Assembly (NCBI GenBank): GCA_028455995.1
Contig: JABELC010000011.1
Coordinates: forward strand, 868,001 to 932,000
Source: Scleromitrula shiraiana
Lineage: Eukaryota; Ascomycota; Leotiomycetes; Helotiales; Sclerotiniaceae
DNA: 64,000 nucleotides
Direction of reading: 5' to 3'
Shown one piece after another: positions 12,584 to 22,669 of the stretch (the first letter of the stretch is position 1; every line of letters starts with the position of its first letter). Position numbers and translations under genes: made by a program. The notes below the pieces were generated by a model. The model did no database searches, had not been told where the DNA came from, and worked only from the letters and a program-made list of their open reading frames with translations.

Positions 12584-13428
12584 ATGTCTTCATCCTTGCC
12601 GAGTATTGAGGACAATGAGAGCGACGACGAGCAGACAAACACTGTGCTCAATCAGTAAGTCATCCTTTCCAGAGCGCGCTATGGGGACGCGAACCAACTA
12701 ATGACTTTTTAGAATGCTGGATTCACTGAAATTTGTCAATATAACCATCAGATGTCGGTCAAAGGAATTCCATGTTCACAAAAGTATCATTTGTTATCAG
12801 TCTCAGGCTTTCATGATGGCTGTGACAGGCGATTCCAAGGTATGACTGTACTACTTTTTATTCTCCTCCACTGGTTTCCAGAAGAAAGAGTAAAGGTCTC
12901 TCAGATAGAACCCAGCTTCCAAGTGTTTGAGCATAAGATTAGTCACTAATGAAGACGCAGGAAGCTACTACCGGTATCTTTGAACTGAATGATGACGAAC
13001 CCGAGATTGTTGAAAGAATGGTACAGTTTCTTCACCTTGGTGACTATCCTATTCTTCTACAGAACACCAACTTCAATACTTCTGGGCCTCTGTTGATGCA
13101 TGCGCAAGTCTACGCCATAGCCGACAGATATGGAATTCAGAAATTGAAAGAGATCTCCAGCAAGAATTATGGCAATTTACTTGCCTACCATTGCACAACG
13201 CCATCTTTCTGCGCTAGTATTGACTTTATGTACCTGAAGCTTTCCGATTTTGATATCAATATCAAGAAAAAAGTTATCATCTTCTCTCGTATGAATATTA
13301 AGCAATTGACAAAACGAGAAGATTTTAGGAGACTCTGTCGTGATAATACCAAGTTTCATCGCGACTTACTTCCTAAGAGGACGATTGAGCCTTTTCTCAT
13401 AATTAGGGGAGTTTCGGATAAGTGTTAA
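12584..13428 (+). CDS. BTB/POZ domain protein, copy 1 of a tandem pair
   Basis: Three exons (12584-12654, 12713-12839, 12961-13428) give 221 aa. After a short acidic leader (about 24 residues, with SDDEQ) comes a BTB-type core: an SLKFVNITIRC strand pair, then FHVHKSIIC, which matches the typical BTB F.VHK..L motif. FELNDDEPEIVERMVQFLHLGDYP matches the usual D.P..F..ll.flYtg.Y end of fungal BTB domains. The C-terminal half (AQVYAIADRYGIQKLK and onward) is the helical BACK-like tail common in fungal BTB proteins. Such proteins are often adaptors of unknown partners, some for Cul3; no catalytic function is expected. The 121-nt second intron has a GTATGA donor and GACGCAG acceptor. The next gene downstream is a paralogue with matching exon 2 length and phase. 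Confidence 0.85.
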
Positions 13429-13750
13429 CTACACTTAGAGATATGAAACTAGATAGGGGGTATCTTTATTGGCCTTGCCTTGGGCGGGATATGAGTTAGT
13501 TTTTGCGGAAGGAAAGAGCATCAGGAGAACAATTGATAAGCATGTTTCCATCCAACTGGCTGAAGTGCCGATATATGCGTTGAATGCAGTTTCCAAATGT
13601 GATAAACCATACATATTCGAGTATTTTGGTATCTTTTTTCCCATGCAAATTATATATGCGGCCAAGAAAAGCAAACGGGAAAGCCAAAACAGATTTTGAT
13701 AATATTAATATTCTACTACCTGTTATCACAACACGATTAATCATCACTCA
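13429..13750. other. Intergenic between tandem BTB genes
   Basis: 322 bp serving as terminator of copy 1 and promoter of copy 2. I see no exon. Confidence 0.55.
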
Positions 13751-14717
13751 ATGGGCAAAAGGTCATCCAAGGTGTACTCTGAGGGCGAAGTGCCAGCACA
13801 TTGGTCTCAGTGAATTCCCCTCTCACAATGTAATTATATATAACTGACTTTACGGGCTAAATAGGATGGTGGGATCCAAAACATGGAGCGACTTTGCGAT
13901 CAAATGCGGCGATAAAATTTGGAAAGTTCATAGGATTGTTGTTTGCAGTCAATCTAAAGTCATGCAAGAAGCTGTGGATAGAAACCCTGAGGTGAGGTAT
14001 TTCACCTAACACCGTTCTCGGAATCCGTCTTGTAACATGTGTTTATGTAACTATGAATGATGGCTGACGATCAAATAGGATTCCATTACCAAAGCTTATG
14101 AGATGATAGACGTTGAGCCAGATCTAATTCAAAGAATGATCGACTTCCTTTATCTTCGAGACTACAAAGATAACAAAACAACTTCCGATATCACCAAGAA
14201 TGACAAGAATGCGGGGCGGCCTCTAGTTAACGCCAAAATGTACATCGTTGGCAATACGCTTGATATTCCCGAGCTCAAAGTTTTGGCGGAGAGAAAATAC
14301 AAAGTAGCGATCGCGCATGGTTGGGACACTCCGTCGTTCTTGGCAAGCGTCAGCTTGTTATATAATGCGCTTCCTACGAATGACAGAGCTTTGATTGAGC
14401 CAGCTCTTGGTATTGCTGCGATAGCCGTCGATAAAATTGTGAATAAGGATCAATTTACGACTTTGTGTAAGGAGAACAGTGCATTTACATTTGACCTGCT
14501 TATGAAAGTTGGAAACCTGGGAATGCTGCCACACCTGGGAATGCTGCCACACCTGAGAATGCTGCCAAAACCAGCATGGGCACAAGAACCTCTCCCACCG
14601 CCTCTATGTCCTAGCAATCATGTTTGTGTGAAGTCTGACAATTGTTATGTTGATGGGAAAGGCTGGAGATTCAATTGCACATATGACCTTTGTCAAACGA
14701 ATACGTGGTATTTATAA
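13751..14717 (+). CDS. BTB/POZ domain protein, copy 2 of a tandem pair, with Cys-rich tail
   Basis: Three exons (13751-13809, 13865-13991, 14079-14717) give 274 aa. Exon 1 ends in split codon CA|G, the same phase as copy 1, and exon 2 is 127 nt in both copies. The core shows TWSDFAIKCGDKIWKVHRIVVC and then EMIDVEPDLIQRMIDFLYLRDY, the standard start and end of a fungal BTB domain. NAKMYIVGNTLDIPELKVLA begins the helical tail. Residues from about 207 carry three copies of a six-residue GMLPHL-type repeat (genome 14520-14570), then a short Cys-rich end with five cysteines in about 35 residues, which copy 1 lacks. The repeat suggests recent slippage expansion. Function and partners are unknown. 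Confidence 0.85.
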
Positions 14718-15428
14718 TCACATACACTTGTCATTTTCGTAAGTCCAGAGGCTTTTTCCACTGTTATAATTTCAAGAGGCCTGAGAGAGGTTTTCCAAAA
14801 CTAATTCTCTTGTGCGACTAGAATTCCTGGAAATTTGCAACAATGCATCGCGGAACGATTGGCATGTGGCGAGGAGTTGACCTTGGATGGAGAATATCTG
14901 GGTATAGAGCGTCGATTTTCTGTTCGTGTTACTATGAACGGCAGGATAGTCGTATAGCGATAATGAACATTCGATTTTAGCCTTTTAGTTCTTAAAACCT
15001 GCTGATAATTACATCAACTTGAGCATTCATAACAGCTGTTGAATTTGACATACCTGGCACTAAGATATTATACCGCCGAGACACATGAACCTACCACCAC
15101 TTATGCTCCAAACACTTAGTTGCTATCTTATAAGTAGCAATTGACCCTCTATGCCGATCCAACAAGAGAGTAGGGTGTATGGTTATGTGATATATTGGTG
15201 TCGCGTCGATGAGAGTAAAGCTGCTAACAAATGGAGTACCCAAAGATCCAAGCTTCAGACCCTATACGTTGTAGAACATCCTTCTTGCATCATGCAATGC
15301 AGCCACAATAACCCGATATGACATTCTTGAACCGAGGCAGATTTGGTCCCCCAAATCAAATCCTAACTACCCAACTGCACAGACACTATATCAATAAACA
15401 AGCACAGTTGACAATATTATAATATTCA
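14718..15428. other. Intergenic
   Basis: 711 bp between BTB copy 2 and the sulfotransferase-like fragment. No coding exon, RNA gene or repeat is recognised. Confidence 0.5.
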
Positions 15429-15759
15429 ATGAGAGAGATTGATAAAATACCACCGGTAGTGAGTCGACCAAAAGAGATGCAGGTTTTATGTCTGGGTCTA
15501 TTACGCACAGGAACACTATGTATGTATATACCACTCAGATATTCTTTCCAATCTCAAAATCTTGTCAGCTAGTTGAGAAATTAAAGCTATGTGTACTGCT
15601 CTTCAAAAACTAGGATATACTCCGTATCATGGCCATCAACTATTTTTGAACGCCAAAGACCGCCACTATAAGTGCTGGCAAGAAGGGTTGACAGAGAAGC
15701 ACTTCGAAGGTCATTCATATGGCCTTGTTGAATTCGATAAATTGCTAGGGAGTTACGAT
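15429..15759 (+). pseudogene. Sulfotransferase-family (P-loop, fungal type) N-terminal fragment, probably truncated
   Basis: Two exons, 15429-15519 and 15587-15759 (67-nt intron), read in phase for 88 codons. The first carries VLCLGLLRTGT and the second begins SMCTALQKLGYTPYHG. Joined, they give the GLGRTGTxSMxxALxxLGY phosphate-binding start of the fungal sulfotransferase/P-loop family, with Gly-Arg changed to Leu-Leu-Arg-type residues. The following KHFEGHSYGLVEFDKLLGSYD also fits the family. A GTAAGT donor with a GCTAAC branch-like motif follows at 15760, but acceptors come too soon, and I find no downstream sequence resembling the VTDxP or NRDVDxW blocks. I therefore read it as a gene cut short by deletion or decay. 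A divergent downstream exon within 15760-16320 cannot be excluded. Confidence 0.55.
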
Positions 15760-16564
15760 GTAAGTATGCTAACATCCCGGTGAAAATGCAGTATTATAAA
15801 CCGCTGTTTCAAGCTTCGTTTAAACACGAAATATAGAAAACAATTTCAAGAGAATTTCTTGTTTCACCACCACCTAACATACGGCAAGAGGTGTCTCTAG
15901 TAGGAACCAATCCAACAGGGTTTGCATTCTCCCACTTCCTTTTGAAACTGATATTTCATATTACTGTTAGAAATCGCCAGAATACACAGACTGGCCAACT
16001 ACGCAGCTCTTATTACTTATAAGAATGCCGTACTCAACTTCGAGTTATGTATGGCCAACAGGACATATCCTTGGATCTATACAACATATCAAGAGTTATG
16101 CCAGAAATGTCACTGAGATAATAACTAAGTTGGAACACATGAGTCTTAAGGAAATTCAGTTCCACGTTCTCTGCTATCGAGCTTCATATCTCACGAATGA
16201 AGTGGGTATCAATGTCTTTATGTTTGACTTCTTAGGTAATGTAAGTATTGTAGAGTTGACGATGACCATGGCCCCCCAAGCTCTATCACTCTTCACTGAA
16301 AGATGAGATGTTTGGAAGAGTTGATGGCACGGATGAAACATGAGGGTTGCATTCAAAGGATCGTGTAGAATGCAAGAAAGAATGCAAGGCTGATGATGTT
16401 TGATTTGTTTGACTGTGAATCCTTTAAGGAATACAATTTGAATAGTGCTTAGCAACATCTGAAAATACTAGTCGCTATTTCAATAATTGAAAATAAAAAC
16501 CCCCAAACCACAATATGGATATTGCATTCATTCAAGCTTGGTGCAAAGTTCCAATTTTGAGTCC
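15760..16564. other. Intergenic / possible decayed 3' part of the sulfotransferase-like gene
   Basis: Includes a 93-codon open frame at 16025-16306 (+) ending before a GTAAGT site. It resembles no family I know and may be a relic exon or chance. Confidence 0.4.
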
Positions 16565-17371
16565 TCAGGAGCGCCGAAGCCTTCTCGCAACCTCCAGGAA
16601 ACCACCCTCATCCTCTCTAATCCACATATCCACCCACTCCTTAGCCTTCGTGTAATCCTCTCCATCTTTCTCCCAATCTTCCTCTTTCTTCCTCTCAACA
16701 TAAATAGTTCTGAATCCATAACTCCTCGCTGCTCTCAAATCACTCAAATGAGCCGCTACCAAACCGATTTCTCCCTTCTCCGGATCCACGCCCAATTCCT
16801 TAGCTGCTCCCTTGTAAACCAATTCACTGGGTTTATAAGCCTCAAAATCCTCTGCCGATAGCAATTTTTGGAACCCAAGATTGCTGTGCCCATTCAGATC
16901 AAACAATAATGATGAATTGCCATTAGACAAAGTAGACGTGATATACTTGTCACCCAACAACTTCAAGCCGGCACAGGAATCAGACCATGGATCGAGGGAA
17001 TGCCATATGTAACTCAAAAATTGGATTTCGGAATCTGTATACAGATCTTCTAGTTGCCATTTCTGAAGCAATTGCTCGAGACTGAGGTAATGATGGGTAT
17101 CTATATCCCTCCATTCAGTTTCACCGGGTACGAAAGTTTTGGTGAAGAGCTTATAGCTATCTCGCCATTCTTGCGCGAATTGAGCCCAATCTGAGTCAGT
17201 GAGTTTAGATAGTCGGAGACGGGTTGATGGGGTTAAAGAGGAGGATTCAGAGGTATCGGATAGTTTCTTGGAAGCTTCCTGGATGAGTGTGCGGGTGACA
17301 GTGGTTCTCCAATTAACTACTGTGCCGAAGACATCGAATGTTAACGCTTTTATATTCTCTAACGAATTCAT
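16565..17371 (-). CDS. Haloacid dehalogenase type II (HAD superfamily hydrolase)
   Basis: Single exon, 268 aa from the ATG at 17371, which lies just before the nucleophile motif. The same frame stays open to another ATG at 17518 that would add 49 residues. HAD motifs are in order: FDVFGTVVNWR with nucleophile Asp13; STLSNGNSSLL as motif II (Ser/Thr-Asn); the Lys in FEAYKPSELVY as motif III; and VAAHLSDLRAARSYG as motif IV. This arrangement and the length match the L-2-haloacid dehalogenase subgroup, which hydrolyses 2-haloacids in bacteria. Fungal members are mostly uncharacterised and the substrate here is unknown. No targeting signal is evident on the short form. It is convergent with the sulfotransferase-like fragment and has a long empty region upstream. 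Confidence 0.9.
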   Translation of the reverse strand: MNSLENIKALTFDVFGTVVNWRTTVTRTLIQEASKKLSDTSESSSLTPSTRLRLSKLTDSDWAQFAQEWRDSYKLFTKTFVPGETEWRDIDTHHYLSLEQLLQKWQLEDLYTDSEIQFLSYIWHSLDPWSDSCAGLKLLGDKYITSTLSNGNSSLLFDLNGHSNLGFQKLLSAEDFEAYKPSELVYKGAAKELGVDPEKGEIGLVAAHLSDLRAARSYGFRTIYVERKKEEDWEKDGEDYTKAKEWVDMWIREDEGGFLEVARRLRRS

Positions 17372-20300
17372 TATGGCTGTTTTATTGTCAAAATATAATT
17401 TATGTTTGGGTGAGGTGGAAGAGATGTTGATGGATAGAAGCTGAATGCAGTTTGGGTGGGAAATGTGGGGAATGACTGCCACAGATTCTTGACATGTGCC
17501 TACCCTATTGAGTTCCATCACCCCTCCCGTGACTCTCTATCTACGACTGGAAGGAATTATCGTACTGATGCCACATTTGCTCTCTACATAGGCAGTTGCG
17601 GCTCACTGCTAAAATTTGAATGAGTTTGGGAACTGACGTTTGAGGCTGATAGCATATTGAGAGTCACATGTTATTGGCTCCTTGGATGTGGTGCGCAGGT
17701 ACCTCGGATATGTAGCCATCGAAGGAGCGATCTCCTGGGTGGTACAGTATGAATTTGATTCATTCATTCACATGCTCAAAGACAATTTATATCTCTTTCA
17801 TCTACCCTATCTACCTCTCACCGTATCTCTCTACCTGATCACTAGCGATACGTGCTTCACTCAAGGAACGATGAGTATAATGCACGAATCTAGAGCCTAT
17901 AATATCGGTACTAACACAGAGAAAAAGGAAAACCAAGGGTTGTATTGAAGAGGAAGGAATGCACGTAGGCTAAATGGAATTTGGATAATGATTGAATTGC
18001 TGATAAAACAAGACATAGATATGTATGTAGTATTCCGTACCCAGCTGGTACAAAATTGAGATCGGTACCAGACATCGACTTTTGAAGAACTTTCTATTGT
18101 AGATATGTAAAGTAGGTGAAAGATTATTTGCATGTGTAACTGTGACGAGAAACTTCTCAGTACATCTGATTTCGTTTATCCGACCACTCTGGTTTCAAAA
18201 GATACCTACCGACCTACCTTATAATTTCTGCAGCAGATAGTCACACTGGCTGAAGAAGCTAACACACATCGCAAGTACCGTATGATAATTCGGATGCGAT
18301 GGAACGACGTTGGTATGGTGTGTGGGTGTGGTGAATGGTATGAGGTTCAAAATAGGAATCCAGGCTTCAGATAAGGTACCAATGCAATATAATATATCAT
18401 TCGGAGGCAAAATCGGGTGACAATTTTTTTGATGGAGGGGACGATTGGTGTGACAGGGCGAACGGGAGTTGGGATTTTCTTGTTATCGCACTGCACGGGC
18501 GTTTCTTACCAAAAACGGTTCCCAATCTCGGAGGAGTGCGCATGTTGGGTGTGTACGGATTGGGGGGCTCCTTGCTCTTTTGGCGTTTCTTACGTCCGAA
18601 TGGTGGAAGTTGTGCGACGAAGATGTATGGGTTGCAACATCTCTCAGTTCATATACGAAGGTGATTCGATTGATCATTGAAAGACATACCCTATGCTGCC
18701 GGAAAAAAGACGACGAGTGAAAGTTCTGTTTCTCGTGTCAAAAATTTATTGGTATATTCGGATTGAGTGATGCAGCTGAAAGACGAGAAATTGAGAAAAG
18801 AACAAGGAAAGGAGGTGCTACGATATTTCTCGATTACTCGAATGAGCATATATGAGTGGGTTATGGTTCATACAGAGCACGAGTGATTGAATGAACGAGA
18901 GGTATAAGATTAATATGTCAGTGCATTATAATGCATGTAAAAGAGCTTGTACAAATTCATCTATTCTTCTCGATAACGATCCTTGATAGCATATACATTG
19001 ACTAAATGATTCCAGGAACAAGGTTTTATTGTTCAAAACCTCGTCCTGGTTGATTGTAATTGAATATGATTCCAACATGATTCCAACATGTCCAACATGA
19101 TTCCAACATGATTTCATTGATAACGAAGTTGATTCATAAAACAATACTATCTTAAAGTTTCGAAGGGAAGTTAGGAACGAACATAAGTCTCAAATCCTTG
19201 TACTTGGGATGTGAGGGGTTGAGGTTGTATCGGTACCTGTACCTGTAACTAGTAGTACCCGTAACACATTATTGAATGTTTGGTAGAATAGTACAGTAAG
19301 CAAAAAACTAACAAATTCGAGAGTTTCCATTCTTCTTCTATGAAGTCCGTTCCATGTTGGGTGATAATAGGTACTTGCTTCTATCACACTGCTTAACATA
19401 TCACATCATTCGCATGCAGCATGTACCAAAGCGGAGTATCCTTAAACAAGGTACTACTTAGGGCTTCCCGGATCTATGTAATGCATTAGGTCGTACTCAT
19501 ACAGCACGCACAGGCACAAAGAGATGCTCTTCCGTCCCCCAATTTTATAGTAGTTACTATTGTAGGTAGCCATAGCCACAGATACATCTGGGATTTAGGA
19601 CAATATATGTAAGAGTGGTGGATAAAAAGATGTAATATTGAAGGGTTCCGAAGTGGAACGAAAGGGTAAGAGATCCCTAGCTGAGCTAATCTAAGCTAAT
19701 CTATATTAAGCTAGTACTAAGTGAATACGATCACGTGTGCGTAACAATATACCTCTCAATTCTCCATTAATCCTCATGTTGAGCCGTTTCAATCCACAAT
19801 ATATATAATATATATATACCTACACATATAGGAGTTAACATCTCCAAGAAATTTCGGTCGATTGAGGTATTTCTTGTGAGTGAATCATGAATGAAATGAC
19901 AATGTCCAAAGTCCGGGGGTTTATAAAATAACCAGTGGAGAAATCCCCTTTACTTGCCTTGCTTTAACCCTCGAATTCTCCGGGTCCTCGAGCATCTATT
20001 AAAGTAAAGTCTCAGCTTATTATATCGGTTAATTTCATTGATTTCCGATTACGACTCTACTAAAAAACCTAAAGGTTGCTTCGGCCTCCTTTTGTTGTAC
20101 AGTTGAACTTGAAGCGATATGATGTGTGATTTTTTAGCCAAGGTTCGGGACGGGCCAGAACTGTTAGTTAATTCATTCCAAGTCTGAGTTTCAGTTCTGA
20201 TGACAGAAGATCAGGGCCACAGTGAGACGGAAAAACTGTTTATTTCGTGGACTTTATGATTGTGATCAACATATCATGCCTACCAGTTTTCCCCTAATAC

Positions 20301-22669
20301 CCTAATACGAGTCTTGTAGGTAGGTCTGGCAGGGTTGAACTCTGATTATCCGGTCACCTACCAACCTCACTGCGACATGAATTGTATGCAGTAGACGAGT
20401 CAAAATTTCAGTGCCGGCATCGACAGGTAGTACTAAGGTAACCTTGAATATTGTAACAACATAAGGGTCGGCTTGCTGCAGATTGAACCTAGATATCGGA
20501 TTGACTCCCAAGGCCTGCACAGTAGTAGAATTTTTTTTTTCGGTCAGAATCGAATCCGTGTTCGGTAAAGCAGTCGTAGCAATCTTTGGTTTGGGGGAGT
20601 TTGGTAGGACAATAGGACATGGATACTACCTACTGGAGCAACTAAGATGATTAGATGTTTGAGTAGGTTGTTCCCATTAGTTCCCATCCAATTGGTAATT
20701 TTGAAACGTTGACACGCGGCAGATAATACCTATAGTAACCTAACCTAAACTTAGGAAAATTTTAGAAAATTTCTAGTGTCCAGCTAATTACCCAGTGTTC
20801 TCATCCGTACTTGTATACTCCAAAGTAAGGTTATTTATACATAAGATGGAAAGAAACAATTACTCTTCTAACAAAGAACTTGTGAAATTGATTTTTTATT
20901 ATATATGCACATTATTATAATAGTGTAGTTTATATAGTAGTAGATTGTTTTTGGGGGAATTGTATTTATATATATATATGCATAATCAGGTGTAAATAAG
21001 AATGATTTCGGTGGCTTTGTATCTTTGAAAAGCCACCAAGGAAAAATAAAATAAAAATCTCATTTACGCACCACAACCACCACGACGCCTCATCTACTTT
21101 ACTTCTCCACTTCATTTCCATAGAAAATGATCCCCGCCATGAACATGGTAGGCTTGCCCTGTCATTTGCTTGCATTTGGCTTGCATTAATTTTTTTAATG
21201 GGTCCTGTAAATTAAGAGAACTTGTGAGGGTCCTGACCAGTCGCTCTAGTCAAGGGTACAAAAGAAGATTACATCTAGAGCCCTAGGAATGACCCTTGAC
21301 CTACTTTGTATCCCTGGGCATAGCTTCAACCTATGTGGGTGAATACTAACTACAGGCCTGGGGTTATTGGAAAAGATATGAATGTCCACAGGTCTGTGTG
21401 TTCACTGCTACTCCTTGACTTTCTCGTGTATCTTCACTTGCTTCATCTTGATCATCGAGCTTCTGTTGGGTATGTAGCCCATACATACATCGCCTTTTCG
21501 ATTAGACGCGCTTCCTTTACTGCCTCATCGACACATTCTCTTCTATCTTCTACGCATATCTGGTTTCGGAGTGGGACAACTTCAATTGGATCTTGAACGA
21601 CTGACTGCACAAGAGGAAAACGGCATTACCGAGAGAGCGCAGGAGACTTCACTATCATAAAAGGATCTGGCTTTTTAGGTCGCGCAATCAGACAGACGGT
21701 GTGTACATCTTGTACTTTTGTACTCATACTCGAGAATCAAGGTTTCCGAACTTGACAACTTTATATTGGGGGGTTTCGCAGAGCTTTAGAATATGCCATT
21801 ACCATGAGCCAGTGCTAATTATTACCTCCATCCAGTGGAAACTCATAATCTCAAAATTCTCCCACGAACCATCCACGTTGCCCCTCATTTTCTGCTGTCT
21901 CAAGCCCAAGTACACTGGATGACTTGGCGTTATACCTCAAACTTTTGAGGCTGAAGCAATCGATATGAACTACAACTCGCAGTTATAAAATCTGTCGCAA
22001 GAAGTGCAAGGAAAACCTGCGTGCAAAAACATTACGAAACGTCCCCGAAAAATGTATGTTTATATATATTAATGACATACGGTTCAATGTCTTAAAGGTA
22101 TGCCAACTGCAGATCGTCACTTAGGTCAATGCTCCCCAGCATTTGCTCGCCGGTTTGAACTCGTCTTGTGTATATGGCTAACAGTACAATCAACAGCTTT
22201 TAAGTGGCCTAATATTATTACTTGGAAGCAATTATAATTTTTGTTTACTTTTCTTATCTCATTTCATATCTTAATTATATATATTCACTCACTACAATCT
22301 TCTTGGTACGTTTTACACTGAGAACATCCAATGTTAAAAGACTTTAATACAAAAGTCATACATTATCCTTGACATGAATAAAACTTCGATTAACATCCAT
22401 TGGTTAAGCATCACAAGTTCAATACCCGTGGACATCTCCTTTTTGTCGAGTTTTGGAAGATTTGCAATCCCCCCTTCCATAGCTTCGAACAGCCTATTCC
22501 TCTCAAGGATAATCGAAGCTTCAACCATTCTCAAAAAACCCCGTTCATCAGGGCAGGAATTGGATTTTAAGACAGCTAGCTCAATGCAGTAACTTGTTGA
22601 ATTCTTCTTGAAAATTTAAAAGCTAGACTCTGCTTTTGATGAGAAAAATTGAGTTTGATATTCGCCATC
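17372..22669. other. 5.3-kb gene-poor intergenic region
   Basis: No intact gene is recognised. There is a small tandem of GATTCCAACAT-like units at about 19067-19108 and TA-rich runs near 19800 and 20970. A minus-strand open stretch at about 21452-21626 has codon usage resembling coding sequence but is broken on both sides. The rest may be regulatory or decayed DNA. Confidence 0.5.
19067..19108. repeat. Short tandem repeat, GATTCCAACAT-type unit
   Basis: Three to four imperfect direct copies of an 11-bp unit in non-coding DNA. Confidence 0.7.

Noticed and set aside
20280..20580. Possible tRNA near a TCGAATCC motif
   Set aside because: No complementary arms or anticodon stem can be laid out on either strand.
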